Shown here piece after piece: positions 17,073 to 25,822 of a stretch of DNA of 64,000 nt. Positions within the stretch are counted from its first letter, which is position 1, and each line of letters starts with the position of its first letter. Source of the DNA: Bog-473 sp963719485 (GTDB lineage Bacteria; Actinomycetota; Acidimicrobiia; Acidimicrobiales; RAAP-2). A model generated the notes under the pieces. It was not told the DNA's origin, searched no databases, and worked only from the letters and a program-made list of their open reading frames with translations. The stretch spans positions 4,216,001-4,280,000 of the forward strand of contig OY970387.1 of NCBI GenBank assembly GCA_963719485.1. Reading direction: 5' to 3'. The translations under genes and the position numbers were made by a program.

Positions 17073-17972
17073 ATGGCGACATCCACGCGCACCACCATCG
17101 GGGGGCGTGAACTCACCGTCTCCAACCTCGACAAGGTCCTCTTCCCCGAGAGCGGGTTCACCAAGGGCCAGTTGATCGACTACTACGTGCGCGTCGCTCC
17201 GGTGATGCTGCCGCATGTTCGGGAGAGACCGCTGACCATGAAGCGGTTCCCCGACGGCGTCGAGGGCAAGGCCTTCTTCGAAAAGCACATCCCGTCCCAT
17301 GCGCCGGATTGGGTGCAGTCGGTGAACGTCGGCTCCACGGACGGAAAAGACGTCATCCCGTACGCGATGGTCAACGACCTCCCGACTCTGGCTTGGGCGG
17401 CCAACCTCGGGACCATCGAGCTCCACGTGCCGCTGTGGCACGTCGGGCGCGCTCGCAAATTGCCCGCCAAACCCGACTTCATGGTGTTCGATCTGGATCC
17501 CGGCGAGGGAACCTCGATCGTCGAGTGCTGCGAGGTGGCCGGCTACGTGATGGAGGAGCTGGCGCAACAGGGAACGGAATCGTTCGCCAAGACGAGCGGG
17601 TCGAAGGGCCTGCAGCTCTACGCAGCGGTCGGGCCCAGGACGACCTGGGACAGCCTGCGCGACCGCGCCTATGAGATTGCCCGCAAGTTGGAGTCGGAGC
17701 ACCGGGACCTCGTCGTCTCCAACATGCGCAAGTCACTGCGCCGGGGCCGGGTGCTCATCGACTGGAGCCAGAACCACTCGGCCAAGACGACGGTCGCCGT
17801 CTACTCGGTCCGGGCGATGCCGGCACCAACGGTCTCGACACCGGTCAGCGCGGCTGAGGTGCACCGGTGCGCCGCAGAGCACGACCCACTCCTGCTTCGC
17901 TTCGAGACCGGCGACGTGCTGCGTCGGCTCGACAAGGACGGGGACCTCTTCGCGCAACTCGGATTGCGCTGA
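17073..17972 (+). CDS. LigD-type primase-polymerase (AEP family)
   Basis: 299 residues from ATG 17073. It matches the LigD polymerase domain: TVSNLDKVLFPESGFTKG, KRFPDGVEGKAFFEKH, catalytic DxD within FMVFDLDPGEGT, and SGSKGLQLYAAV, then RVLIDWSQNHSAKTTVAVYS. These archaeo-eukaryotic primase-like enzymes fill gaps with ribonucleotides at broken DNA ends. The gene follows the phosphoesterase-ligase by 64 bp on the same strand, so together they rebuild the polymerase, phosphoesterase and ligase set that mycobacteria carry in one LigD chain. Confidence 0.9.
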   Translation: MATSTRTTIGGRELTVSNLDKVLFPESGFTKGQLIDYYVRVAPVMLPHVRERPLTMKRFPDGVEGKAFFEKHIPSHAPDWVQSVNVGSTDGKDVIPYAMVNDLPTLAWAANLGTIELHVPLWHVGRARKLPAKPDFMVFDLDPGEGTSIVECCEVAGYVMEELAQQGTESFAKTSGSKGLQLYAAVGPRTTWDSLRDRAYEIARKLESEHRDLVVSNMRKSLRRGRVLIDWSQNHSAKTTVAVYSVRAMPAPTVSTPVSAAEVHRCAAEHDPLLLRFETGDVLRRLDKDGDLFAQLGLR

Positions 17973-18230
17973 CACGCCGGTCGTCCACATGCACGGGGGA
18001 TAGCCTGTGGAGGACGGCGGTCTCTTGCGTCGGACGGCGCTCGTTACACCACCAACGCAACGTTCCGAGACCTTTCTGCCCGAAACCCTGCACTTTCTCT
18101 CGCGTCGGAAACCCTGCCTGCATGTCCCCGTCCGGACGCGCGCACCGGTGGCCCTACGAACGTTTGCCAGGTGTAAAAACCCCCCACGTCTGGGCGCTTC
18201 ATGCCCGTCAAAGGAGGCGCCCGCCTCATG

Positions 18231-19319
18231 TCAGGGAAGTCGGGTTGCAGAGGCGGTCCGCAGGCGGACAAGCACCTCGTCGACCACCTGGGAGGTGGAC
18301 GCCTCTCCCCCCAGATCGAAGGTCCGTATGCCGTCAGCCGCGGCGCCGAGGGTGGCCAGGCGGATGGCGGAGGCCGCCCCGGCGACCACCGCATCGCCGC
18401 GCGCCGCGTAGTCGAGCACGGCGGCGCAGGCCAGAAGCATGGCCATCGGGTTGGCCACGTTCTTGCCCAGCAGCGACGGCGCCGTCCCGTGCGGCGCCTC
18501 CGCCATGGCGACGACCGGATGCACCTGGTCGTCGAGGGCCAGCAGCACCGACTCGGCGCCGGCGATGGAGCCGAACAGCGCCAGCACGAGGTCCGAGAGG
18601 CAGTCGCCGTCACGGTTGAGCGCCGGGATGACGAGCGGGCTGCCGCTCGACTCGGTGAGGAGGCCCGCGTAGGTGGCGTCGATGAGCGTGGGACGGTACG
18701 GCACCTCCGGGTAGCGCGCCGCGGCCGCGTCCATCTCTTCCTTCAACATCCCTTCGTAGACCGTGGAGACCGTCCATTTCGGACCTCCATAGACGCACGC
18801 ATCGAGCTGGGAGGCCGTCCGGAACGAGTACTCCGACACGGAGCGGCACGTCGAACGGTCGATCCGCTCCGTCCGCCACGCCTGCTCCCCCACGCTTCCG
18901 GGGTCACCCGTCCGGTGCTCCTCCGCCCCGTAGGCGTCGCCCACGGCCATGCGGACGATCACGATGGGGTGCACGACCGACGCCGGCGGGGCCACGCCCG
19001 GGATGCGGCGTCCCGTCCGCACGATGACCGACCCGCCCATGCCCTCGCGCAGGATGCGGTTGGGGCTGCCGACGTCGCCCGTCGTCTCCGGAGTCACGGT
19101 GGCTGCCTTCAGCCCAAGCCCGGTGGTGCGCATGGCGGCGGCTGCGTCGCGAACGACCTCGTTGGCCGTCGCCCGGCGGTTCCCGAGGGACAGGTCGAAT
19201 CGGAGCAACTCCAGTTCGAACCCGAGCACTCCGGGGTCCAGGACCCGCAGCGCCTCCTCGAGCAACTCCTGCCCGGTCTCGTCGCCGTCGCACACGACGA
19301 TCTGGCGGCCGGGTGACAC
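18231..19319 (-). CDS. Isocitrate/isopropylmalate dehydrogenase family protein
   Basis: 362 residues of the beta-decarboxylating dehydrogenase fold. Near the N-terminus VVCDGDETGQELLEEAL replaces the usual GDGIG start; TPETTGDVGSPNRILREGMG and RSVSEYSFRTA lie in the substrate and dimer region; MAEAPHGTAPSLLGKNVANP corresponds to the cofactor loop (EPVHGSAPD in LeuB). It oxidatively decarboxylates a malate- or isocitrate-type substrate with NAD(P). Which one is not clear: no leucine or TCA genes adjoin it. Confidence 0.8.
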   Translation of the reverse strand: MSPGRQIVVCDGDETGQELLEEALRVLDPGVLGFELELLRFDLSLGNRRATANEVVRDAAAAMRTTGLGLKAATVTPETTGDVGSPNRILREGMGGSVIVRTGRRIPGVAPPASVVHPIVIVRMAVGDAYGAEEHRTGDPGSVGEQAWRTERIDRSTCRSVSEYSFRTASQLDACVYGGPKWTVSTVYEGMLKEEMDAAAARYPEVPYRPTLIDATYAGLLTESSGSPLVIPALNRDGDCLSDLVLALFGSIAGAESVLLALDDQVHPVVAMAEAPHGTAPSLLGKNVANPMAMLLACAAVLDYAARGDAVVAGAASAIRLATLGAAADGIRTFDLGGEASTSQVVDEVLVRLRTASATRLP

Positions 19320-19373
19320 GGGTTCAGGGTCGCGCGAAATATCGGTGGGTGCCAGAAAGGCCGTCGGTCGCCT

Positions 19374-20714
19374 TCAGCCCCAGGAGCCCCGCGTCGCCGG
19401 CATGCCGCTCCGGCCGTCCGGGCCGGGCACGACGCCCAGTGCCTGGTGGATGGAGATCCCGCCGTCTTCGAACCCGTTGGCCGACGCCGCCATGTAGAGC
19501 AGCCACACGCGGGCCCGACGGATGCCCACCTCGGCGACCGCCGCATCCCAGTGCTGCTGGAGGTTCCCGACCCAGGCGCGGAGCGTCTTGGCGTAGTGCT
19601 CGCGGAGGGACTCCACGTCGCGCACCTCGAAACCCGCGGCCTCCATGCCCAGGACGACCCGACCCACGTCGATGAGCTCGCCGTCGGGGAAGACGTAGCG
19701 CCCGATGAACGTCCGGGACCCGATGCGTGATCCGCCCACACTCGAGATGGCGTGGTTGAGCAGTCGGCCCTCGGGCTCGAGCAACCTGCGCATGGTCGCG
19801 AAGTACTCGGCGCTCTTGGAGGATCCGACGTGCTCGAACATGCCGACGGAGGCGATCGCGTCGAACGCCCCGTCCCGCACGTCGCGGTAGTCCTGAACGC
19901 GGATGTCGATCTGTCGCTCCAATCCGGCGGCCGCGACCCGCTCGCGGGCCGAGTGCGCCTGCGCCGGGCTGAGCGTCACCCCGATCACCCGGGCGCCGTA
20001 GTGGCGCGCGGCGTGGAGGGCGAAGGAACCCCAGCCGCAGCCGACGTCGAGGACCCTCAGGCCCATCCGGTCGGGTAGCCCGAGCTTGCGGCAGATGAGA
20101 TCGTGCTTGCATTCCTGGGCGGCCTCGAGGGTGTCGACGCCCGGGGCGAAACGTGCGCAGGAGTACGTCATGGCGGGGCCGAGGACCATGGCGTAGAAGT
20201 CGTTGCTGACGTCGTAGTGGTGCTGCACCACCTGCGCGTCCCGCGCCCGCGAGTGCAGCCGGCCGCGCGGTGCCGCCTCCTCGGGCGGTGGCGGCAGCGG
20301 GCCGCCGATGACCCCGAGGCGGCGCGCCGCCTGGAGCGCCTGCCAGGGCAGCCGTGACCCGACGTGGATGCGCTCCGGGGTCGCGGCGTGCAGCACCGCC
20401 AGTATCTCGAAGATGTCACCCTCGAAGGCCAGATCGCCCATCACGAAGGCGCGGGCCAGCCCGATCTCTCCCGGTGCCCACAGGAGCCGACGCACGGCGT
20501 CCGGTGAGCGCACCTGCAGGGCGTCGCTGCGGGCCGGCCCGAGGGCGGTCCCGTCCCAGAACTCGAATCGCACCGGCGGTGGGCCGCCGAAGAAGTGGTC
20601 CAGCAGCGGTGCCACCGCCGCCGCCACACCGCGCCCGGGGTCGGAATTCGCCGCTGGGGGCTGCACCCGCCCGGGCCCCAATGGGCGGGGCCTTGAAATG
20701 AGGTCCGATCGCAT
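19374..20714 (-). CDS. Cyclopropane-fatty-acyl-phospholipid synthase-type methyltransferase
   Basis: 446 residues from ATG 20714, with AGGAG 6 nt upstream. An N-terminal helical domain (about 30-165) precedes the SAM-binding core GLRVLDVGCGWGSFALHAAR. CFA-typical motifs are QHHYDVSNDFYAMVLGP, MTYSCARF, and FEHVGSSKSAEYFATM. It methylates lipid-bound unsaturated fatty acids, giving cyclopropane or branched products. It faces away from a TIG-domain membrane protein. Readable in-frame sequence continues upstream to 20978 but is low-complexity. Confidence 0.9.
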   Translation of the reverse strand: MRSDLISRPRPLGPGRVQPPAANSDPGRGVAAAVAPLLDHFFGGPPPVRFEFWDGTALGPARSDALQVRSPDAVRRLLWAPGEIGLARAFVMGDLAFEGDIFEILAVLHAATPERIHVGSRLPWQALQAARRLGVIGGPLPPPPEEAAPRGRLHSRARDAQVVQHHYDVSNDFYAMVLGPAMTYSCARFAPGVDTLEAAQECKHDLICRKLGLPDRMGLRVLDVGCGWGSFALHAARHYGARVIGVTLSPAQAHSARERVAAAGLERQIDIRVQDYRDVRDGAFDAIASVGMFEHVGSSKSAEYFATMRRLLEPEGRLLNHAISSVGGSRIGSRTFIGRYVFPDGELIDVGRVVLGMEAAGFEVRDVESLREHYAKTLRAWVGNLQQHWDAAVAEVGIRRARVWLLYMAASANGFEDGGISIHQALGVVPGPDGRSGMPATRGSWG

Positions 20715-20803
20715 TGCGGTCTCCTGATGTGAGGGAAACGCAAGGAATTGTAGGGGGGAATGGAAGCCCTCGAACGGGGGAAAGGTACGCGTCGGAGGAT
20801 CGG

Positions 20804-21511
20804 GTGCCAGACGACCGCGCGGCCGAGCCGCCCCCCGGTACCCCGGGCCGCCGTGCCCTGGGGGCGATGGAGATCGCGGTCCGGCGCGCCCGTGAGGCGG
20901 CCGGTGCCACCCCCCTGCCGCCTGCTCCCCCGACTTCTCGGCCCCCGGCATCTCGGCCCTGGACGCCGCCGGAGTCACGGAGCGATCTGCCTCTGACCGC
21001 CCCTCCGCTCGGGGACGTCCGCCCGCCCCGCCGAAACGACCGCTGGCTCGTCGGGGCGGTCGCCGTCGTGGCCACCCTGGTGGTGGCGGGCCTCATTGCA
21101 CTGGTCGTCTCCGTGACCGGTGGTTCCTCTCCCCCGTCGCCGACGGCCACCGGTTCGCCGGCCACACGCCCGTCGCCGTCGCCCACCGCCCCGAATGGCG
21201 GCGCACACGGCACGACGACGACGACGACCACCACCGCCCCGGTGGCCGTCGCTGCGGGCGGCCCGCCCGTCATCTCCTCGCTCAGCCCCTCCGACGGCGC
21301 GGCCGGGCAAGCCATCGTCGTGGCGGGGGCGAACTTCCTCAGCTCGAGCGGTCAGATCGTGGCCACGTTCAACGGCCAGGTGGCGCCGACCAGCTGCCCG
21401 GCCCAGAACACGTGCAACGTCACGGTCCCGGCCTCGACCACTCCGTCCGCACAGGTGGCGATCACCACCGCGGGCGGCACGTCCAACGCGATGACCTTCA
21501 CGTACGGCTGA
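20804..21511 (+). CDS. Membrane-anchored protein with extracellular IPT/TIG domain
   Basis: 235 residues. GTG 20804 has GGAGGAT 3-4 nt upstream. A Pro/Arg-rich cytoplasmic part is followed by one membrane helix (WLVGAVAVVATLVVAGLIAL, about 80-100), a Pro/Thr-rich linker containing a run of threonines, and a C-terminal IPT/TIG domain of about 80 residues (PPVISSLSPSDGAAGQAIVV... NAMTFTYG). TIG domains are immunoglobulin-like and bind ligands or pack against other domains. The role is unknown. Confidence 0.8.
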   Translation: MPDDRAAEPPPGTPGRRALGAMEIAVRRAREAAGATPLPPAPPTSRPPASRPWTPPESRSDLPLTAPPLGDVRPPRRNDRWLVGAVAVVATLVVAGLIALVVSVTGGSSPPSPTATGSPATRPSPSPTAPNGGAHGTTTTTTTTAPVAVAAGGPPVISSLSPSDGAAGQAIVVAGANFLSSSGQIVATFNGQVAPTSCPAQNTCNVTVPASTTPSAQVAITTAGGTSNAMTFTYG

Positions 21512-22142
21512 ACCGGCGGAGCACGGCGACGACCTCGTCGTCCAACGTCGGGGTGAAGTCGTGGTACCACCTTCCCACCGCTTCGAACGGCTCCGGGACC
21601 GCCACGCACAGCATCTCGTCACACACCGCGCCCAAGGCCAGCGCCGCCGTGCGCGGGGCGACGGGCACCGCGAGGATGACCCTCGTCGCGCCGTGCGCGC
21701 GGGCCACCCGGCACGCCGCGTGCGCCGTCGAGCCCGTGGCGACGCCGTCGTCCACGATCACGGCGCACCGGCCCTGCAGGTCCAGTCGGGGGCGGTCACG
21801 CCGGTAGCGCTCGGCGCGCCGGTCGAGCTCGGCGCGCTCCTCCCGCTCGATCGCGTCCACGTCGACGGTTGCGAGGGCGGTCGACCCGATGACATCGTCG
21901 TTCTCCACCCGCACCCCGTCCTCGCCGATGGCGCCCATGGCCAGCTCGGGCTGGAAGGGCACGCCGAGCTTGCGCACGACGATGACATCGAGCGGGAACC
22001 CCAGCGCACGCGCCACCTCGCCGGCCACGGGAACCCCACCCCGCGGCAACCCGAGCACGACGGCGTCGTCGCGTTCACCGAGTCCGGCGCGTTGCACCAC
22101 CTCGGCCAGGCAACGACCCGCATCCACCCGATCGCGGAACAT
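21498..22142 (-). CDS. Phosphoribosyltransferase-domain protein
   Basis: 214 residues from ATG 22142, which has GGAGG 8 nt upstream; ATG 22148 is also in frame. The PRPP-binding motif is CAVIVDDGVATGSTAHAA, and the N-terminal VVLGLPRGGVPVAGEVAR and DVIVVRKLGVPFQPELAMGA are typical of stand-alone PRTases found near stress or dormancy genes in actinomycetes. The substrate is unknown; the group is not a recognised purine or pyrimidine salvage enzyme. The last codons overlap the convergent TIG gene by 14 bp. Confidence 0.87.
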   Translation of the reverse strand: MFRDRVDAGRCLAEVVQRAGLGERDDAVVLGLPRGGVPVAGEVARALGFPLDVIVVRKLGVPFQPELAMGAIGEDGVRVENDDVIGSTALATVDVDAIEREERAELDRRAERYRRDRPRLDLQGRCAVIVDDGVATGSTAHAACRVARAHGATRVILAVPVAPRTAALALGAVCDEMLCVAVPEPFEAVGRWYHDFTPTLDDEVVAVLRRFSRT

Positions 22143-22308
22143 GGTCATCACCTCCCTGACGGACGTAGTCTCCCTCTCCGTCCCCCTGTCCACCAGGGGC
22201 CGGGCGGCCCCTTGGCGAGAAACCGGCCCGTCCCCGGTGGTCCTCCGCCCACAGCCTCAGGCGCGAGGATGCAATCAGCAGTCCGTTCGCCGGACGAGAG
22301 GAGTCCTT

Positions 22309-22590
22309 GTGGGAGAACCCGGGCACTTGAACAGCCATCAGCGGGACACGCTGGCACAGGTCTTCCGGCACCCCCTGGGTCACAACATCGAGTGGCATTC
22401 GGTGATGTCGCTGCTCAACGCGGTGGCGACGGTGCAGGAGACCAACAAGGGCCACGTGCTCGTCACCACGGGCAACGAGAGCGAGTCCTTCGACCCGCAA
22501 CGCCACAAGGACATCGACGCGGAGCAGCTGACCAACCTGCGGCGCTTTCTCCGCAAGGCGGGATACGGGCCCGGAGAGGTGCCGGCATAG
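22309..22590 (+). CDS. Small HicA-like protein
   Basis: 93 residues; GTG 22309 has GAGAGGAG 7 nt upstream. Sequence blocks: LNSHQRDTLAQVFRHPLGHN, SVMSLLNAV, then FDPQRHKDIDAEQLTNLRRF and LRKAGY. The last block resembles the C-terminal helix of HicA mRNA interferases, which use a small dsRBD-like fold. The usual GSH catalytic motif is not evident and there is no HicB antitoxin neighbour, so it may be a solitary non-toxic relative. I do not recognise a named family. Confidence 0.65.
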   Translation: MGEPGHLNSHQRDTLAQVFRHPLGHNIEWHSVMSLLNAVATVQETNKGHVLVTTGNESESFDPQRHKDIDAEQLTNLRRFLRKAGYGPGEVPA

Positions 22591-22655
22591 GCGCCGCGGT
22601 CTCGGGTGCGCGCCCGGCGCGCCGCGAGGAAGACTGGTGCCATGGTGGCTCCGCG

Positions 22656-23555
22656 GTGACGTCGCGCCCCGTCCTGGCGGCCGACGTCGGCGGGACGCAG
22701 ATGCGCGCCGCCCTGGTGGACCCGGGGGGCGTGGTGCTGCTGCGCCGCTCCGTTCCCACGCCGAAGGAGGCTGACGTGCCGGCTTCCCTGATCGACCTCA
22801 TCCGCTCGGTCGCGGCAGAACGTCGACACGGGGAGGCCTCGCATGCGGTGGTCGGCCTCCCGGGTGGGGTCGACTACGAGGCCGGGCGGCTCCTCTGGGC
22901 GCCGCACCTCCCTGCGCAGTGGCCCGAGCTCCTGTCGAGCGAGGGACTGACCGCCCACCTCGGCCTGCCCGTCAGCCTCGCCAACGACGCGGACCTGGCG
23001 GCCGTCGGTGAGGCTTCGTTCGGCGCCGGCGCCGCCAGCCGTGCGGTCGCCTACCTCACCATCTCGACGGGTATCGGGGCCGGCGTGGTCCACGGGGGAC
23101 GGGTCCTGCACGGCACCCGCTCGCTCGCCGAGGTCGGCCACGCGGTCATTGACTGGCGCGCCTGGCGCGAAGGCGCGCCCTGCACCCTCGAGGAACTGGG
23201 TTCGGGCAGTGGCGTGACCCGCCTCGCCCGGGAGGCGGAGCTGGGAGCGCTCGGAGCCCGGGAGATCCAGGCTGCGGCAGCCGAGGGCGAACCGAAGGCG
23301 ACGGCGATCTGGCAAGGGGCGATCGCGGCGTGTGCGGTCGGTGTGGCAAACCTGGTCATGTACTTCTCCCCCAGCACCGTGGTCATCGGGGGTGGGTTGG
23401 GCAGGCAGGAGGAGTTCTTCAGCCCGCTGCGCGAGCTGGTCCTGGGGCGGCCCGGCCGCCGTCCCGACGACCTGACGATCGTGCGCTCCGCCCTCGGGGA
23501 CGATGCGGGCTTGTCCGGAGCAGCCGGCTGGAAGGCGGCCATCGGGCCTGCCTGA
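22656..23555 (+). CDS. ROK-family sugar kinase
   Basis: 299 residues from GTG 22656. ATP-binding DxGGT motif in LAADVGGTQMRAALVD, then VVGLPGGVDYEAG, catalytic-region VSLANDADLAAVGEASFGAG, and TISTGIGAGVVHGGRVLHG, with EVGHAVID for the sugar-binding His. The zinc motif CxCGxxGCxE of classical glucokinases is missing (SGVTRLA region instead), so structural zinc is probably absent. It lies upstream of a sugar ABC importer and may phosphorylate the imported sugar. Confidence 0.87.
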   Translation: MTSRPVLAADVGGTQMRAALVDPGGVVLLRRSVPTPKEADVPASLIDLIRSVAAERRHGEASHAVVGLPGGVDYEAGRLLWAPHLPAQWPELLSSEGLTAHLGLPVSLANDADLAAVGEASFGAGAASRAVAYLTISTGIGAGVVHGGRVLHGTRSLAEVGHAVIDWRAWREGAPCTLEELGSGSGVTRLAREAELGALGAREIQAAAAEGEPKATAIWQGAIAACAVGVANLVMYFSPSTVVIGGGLGRQEEFFSPLRELVLGRPGRRPDDLTIVRSALGDDAGLSGAAGWKAAIGPA

Positions 23556-23718
23556 TCCGGACCGTCGTCATATATCCCAGAGAAAATCCCAGCAAACACC
23601 TGGAGACCTCTGTATGGTTCTTGAACTTGCAACAAAACTGCAATAGAACGTTCCAATAGGGGTAGGCAGTAACAGGGGGCTTCGCTGAACCGGGCGAACC
23701 CGGACCAAAGGAGACAAT

Positions 23719-24915
23719 GTGCGTTTCAGCAAGGCAGGCATGTACGGGGGGCTCTCTCTCGCGGTGTCGGCGATGCTGGTCGGCGCTGCTTACGGCGGGG
23801 CTTCAGCCTCCGTCCGTGCCAGCGGGCCGTCCAACATCACGGCGACCTCTTTCACCACCGACTTCAGCGTCATGAAGCAGTTCAAGTCGCTCGCCGCGGA
23901 GGGCCACGGCAAGGTGGCGACGATCCTGCCCGACACGGTGAGCTCGACGCGGTACGTCGCCTACGACGCGCCGGACATCACCAAGGCCCTCAAGACGGCA
24001 GGTATGAGCTCGTCGAACTACGTCGTGCAGAACGCACTCGGCAGTGACGCAACGCAGCTGACCGACGCCCAGACGGACATCTCCAACGGCGCCACCGTCC
24101 TCCTGGTCGACCCGCTCGACTCGGGCGTCGGCGCGCAGATCGAGAGCTACGCCAAGTCTCATGGCGTCAAGGTCATCGACTACGACCGCTTGACCCTGGG
24201 CGGCAGCCGCGCATACTACGTGAGCTTCAACAACGTTCTCGTCGGTAAGACGATGGGGGAAGGCCTCGTGAGCTGCATCTCGGCCTGGCACGTGTCCAAG
24301 CCGCAGGTCGTGGTCATGCACGGCGCGGCGACGGACAACAACGCCACGCTGTTCGCTCAAGGGTATGACGGTGTGCTGAACCCGCTCTTCAAGGACGGCA
24401 AATACACGGCGGTCGCACACACCGCGGGCACCTGGGACGCGCCCACCCAGGAAAACGAGTTCCAAGCGGTGTACACGGCACACACGAACACCAACGCGGC
24501 GCTTGTCCCCAACGACACAACCAACGCCCCGATCGTTACCTATCTGCAGTCACTGCACGTGAAGCCAAAGACCTTCCCGACCACGGGGCAGGACGCCTCC
24601 CTGGTGGGTCTGCAGAACGTGCTCGCGGGCTACCAGTGCGGCACGGTGTACAAGCCGAACGCTATCGAGGCGCAGACCTCCGTCGCCCTAGCCCTGTACC
24701 TGCGAGCAGGCGTGAAGCCGCCGAAGAAGCTGGTGAACACCACCACCAAGGACACGACGGGCGGTGTCAACGTCCCGACCGTGGCGCTGACGCCGACGTG
24801 GGTGACCGTGAAGAACATGAACTCCACAGTGATCAAGGACAACTACGTCCCGGCCTCGCAGCTCTGCGCCGGCTCGTTTGCTGCTGACTGCAGCGCGGCA
24901 GGCATCACTCCGTAG
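23719..24915 (+). CDS. Sugar ABC transporter substrate-binding protein (XylF-like)
   Basis: 398 residues with a signal peptide (start MRFSKAGMYGGLSLAVSAML, cleavage near ASA-S). The periplasmic-binding fold of the ribose/xylose type follows: GKVATILPDTVSSTRYVAYD, DISNGATVLLVDPLDSGVG, GVKVIDYDRLTLGG, and ALVPNDTTNAPIVTYLQ. There is no lipobox Cys. GTG 23719 lies 7 nt after AAAGGAG; an ATG two bases earlier is in another frame. It is the first gene of a three-gene importer. A long stem-loop follows the stop and probably raises its mRNA level relative to the transporter genes. Confidence 0.9.
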   Translation: MRFSKAGMYGGLSLAVSAMLVGAAYGGASASVRASGPSNITATSFTTDFSVMKQFKSLAAEGHGKVATILPDTVSSTRYVAYDAPDITKALKTAGMSSSNYVVQNALGSDATQLTDAQTDISNGATVLLVDPLDSGVGAQIESYAKSHGVKVIDYDRLTLGGSRAYYVSFNNVLVGKTMGEGLVSCISAWHVSKPQVVVMHGAATDNNATLFAQGYDGVLNPLFKDGKYTAVAHTAGTWDAPTQENEFQAVYTAHTNTNAALVPNDTTNAPIVTYLQSLHVKPKTFPTTGQDASLVGLQNVLAGYQCGTVYKPNAIEAQTSVALALYLRAGVKPPKKLVNTTTKDTTGGVNVPTVALTPTWVTVKNMNSTVIKDNYVPASQLCAGSFAADCSAAGITP

Positions 24916-24973
24916 CCATCATTGGGATCGCGGTGCCCGGCTGGGTAGTGTCGATGCCATAGAAGTACTTCCG

Positions 24974-25008
24974 GACCGACCCCCCGTTCCCAGGACGGGG
25001 GGTCGGTC
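24974..25008. terminator. Perfect 14-bp stem-loop between binding protein and ATPase genes
   Basis: GACCGACCCCCCGT (24974-24987), 7-nt loop TCCCAGG, then ACGGGGGGTCGGTC (24995-25008), all paired. No U-tract follows. In sugar ABC operons such a hairpin acts as a partial terminator or 3'-protecting element, keeping the binding-protein message abundant. Confidence 0.75.
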
Positions 25009-25053
25009 ATGGGAGGTCAATGCTCGATGGTGGCGTGACTGGGGGTAGCGAAG

Positions 25054-25815
25054 GTGGCAGAGGAAACACCACTGCTCGAACTCCGGGGTGTGAGCAAGGT
25101 CTTCGGGGCGGTCCAAGCCCTCAACAAGGTCGACCTCTCGGTGCCGCCGGGGAAGGTGACGGCTCTCGTCGGCGACAACGGTGCCGGCAAATCGGTCACG
25201 ATCAAGACGATCTCCGGGCTCTGGCAGCCTTCCGAAGGAGAGATCCTTTGGGAAGGTTCGCCCGCCCACATCCACAGCCCGAACGACGCTGAAGCGCGCG
25301 GGATCACGACGATTTATCAGGACCTCGCGCTGTGCGACAACCTCGACATCGTGCAGAACATGTTCCTCGGTCACGAGAAATCGCGGTTCGGACTCCTCGA
25401 CGAGTCCGCCATGGAGATCGAGGCGCGCAAAACGCTGGCCGACCTCCACGTCACGACGGTCCGCTCCATCCGCCAGCCGGTGGCATCCCTGTCGGGCGGA
25501 CAACGGCAATCCGTTGCGGTGGCCAAGGCGGTCATGTCGGCGGCCAAGCTGGTGATCATGGACGAGCCCACCGCCGCACTCGGAGTGGCCCAGACCGCCC
25601 AGGTGCTCGACCTCATCAAGCGGCTCTCGAGCCAGGGAACTGCGGTCATGGTGGTGTCACACAACTTGAATGACGTCTTCGCCGTCGCCGACCAGATCTC
25701 CGTCCTCTACCTCGGCCGGCTGGTCGCGCAGGGACCGGCGTCCGACTTCGACACGCAGGTCGTGGTCGAGTACATGACGACGGGCCAATCGTCCCAAACA
25801 GAAGCCGCGGGGTGA
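25054..25815 (+). CDS. Sugar ABC transporter ATP-binding protein (single-domain)
   Basis: 253 residues with one ABC domain: Walker A GDNGAGKSVTIKT, Q-loop ITTIYQDLALCDNLD, signature VASLSGGQRQSVAVA, Walker B KLVIMDEPTAAL, and H-loop VMVVSHNLND. Most xylose/ribose-type importers use a double-length ATPase (about 500 residues); this is the shorter FrcA-like form that must dimerise. GTG start. It is separated from the permease gene by 7 bp, so the two are co-translated. Confidence 0.92.
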   Translation: MAEETPLLELRGVSKVFGAVQALNKVDLSVPPGKVTALVGDNGAGKSVTIKTISGLWQPSEGEILWEGSPAHIHSPNDAEARGITTIYQDLALCDNLDIVQNMFLGHEKSRFGLLDESAMEIEARKTLADLHVTTVRSIRQPVASLSGGQRQSVAVAKAVMSAAKLVIMDEPTAALGVAQTAQVLDLIKRLSSQGTAVMVVSHNLNDVFAVADQISVLYLGRLVAQGPASDFDTQVVVEYMTTGQSSQTEAAG

Positions 25816-25822
25816 CGCACTC

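Noticed and set aside
21200..21240. ACG/ACC triplet repeat
   Set aside because: It encodes the threonine-rich linker of the TIG protein; an ordinary low-complexity coding repeat.
23639..23653. GAACGTTC palindrome and TTGCA/TGCAA repeat before the sugar-binding protein gene
   Set aside because: Arms are too short to separate from chance, and no LacI-type regulator is near.
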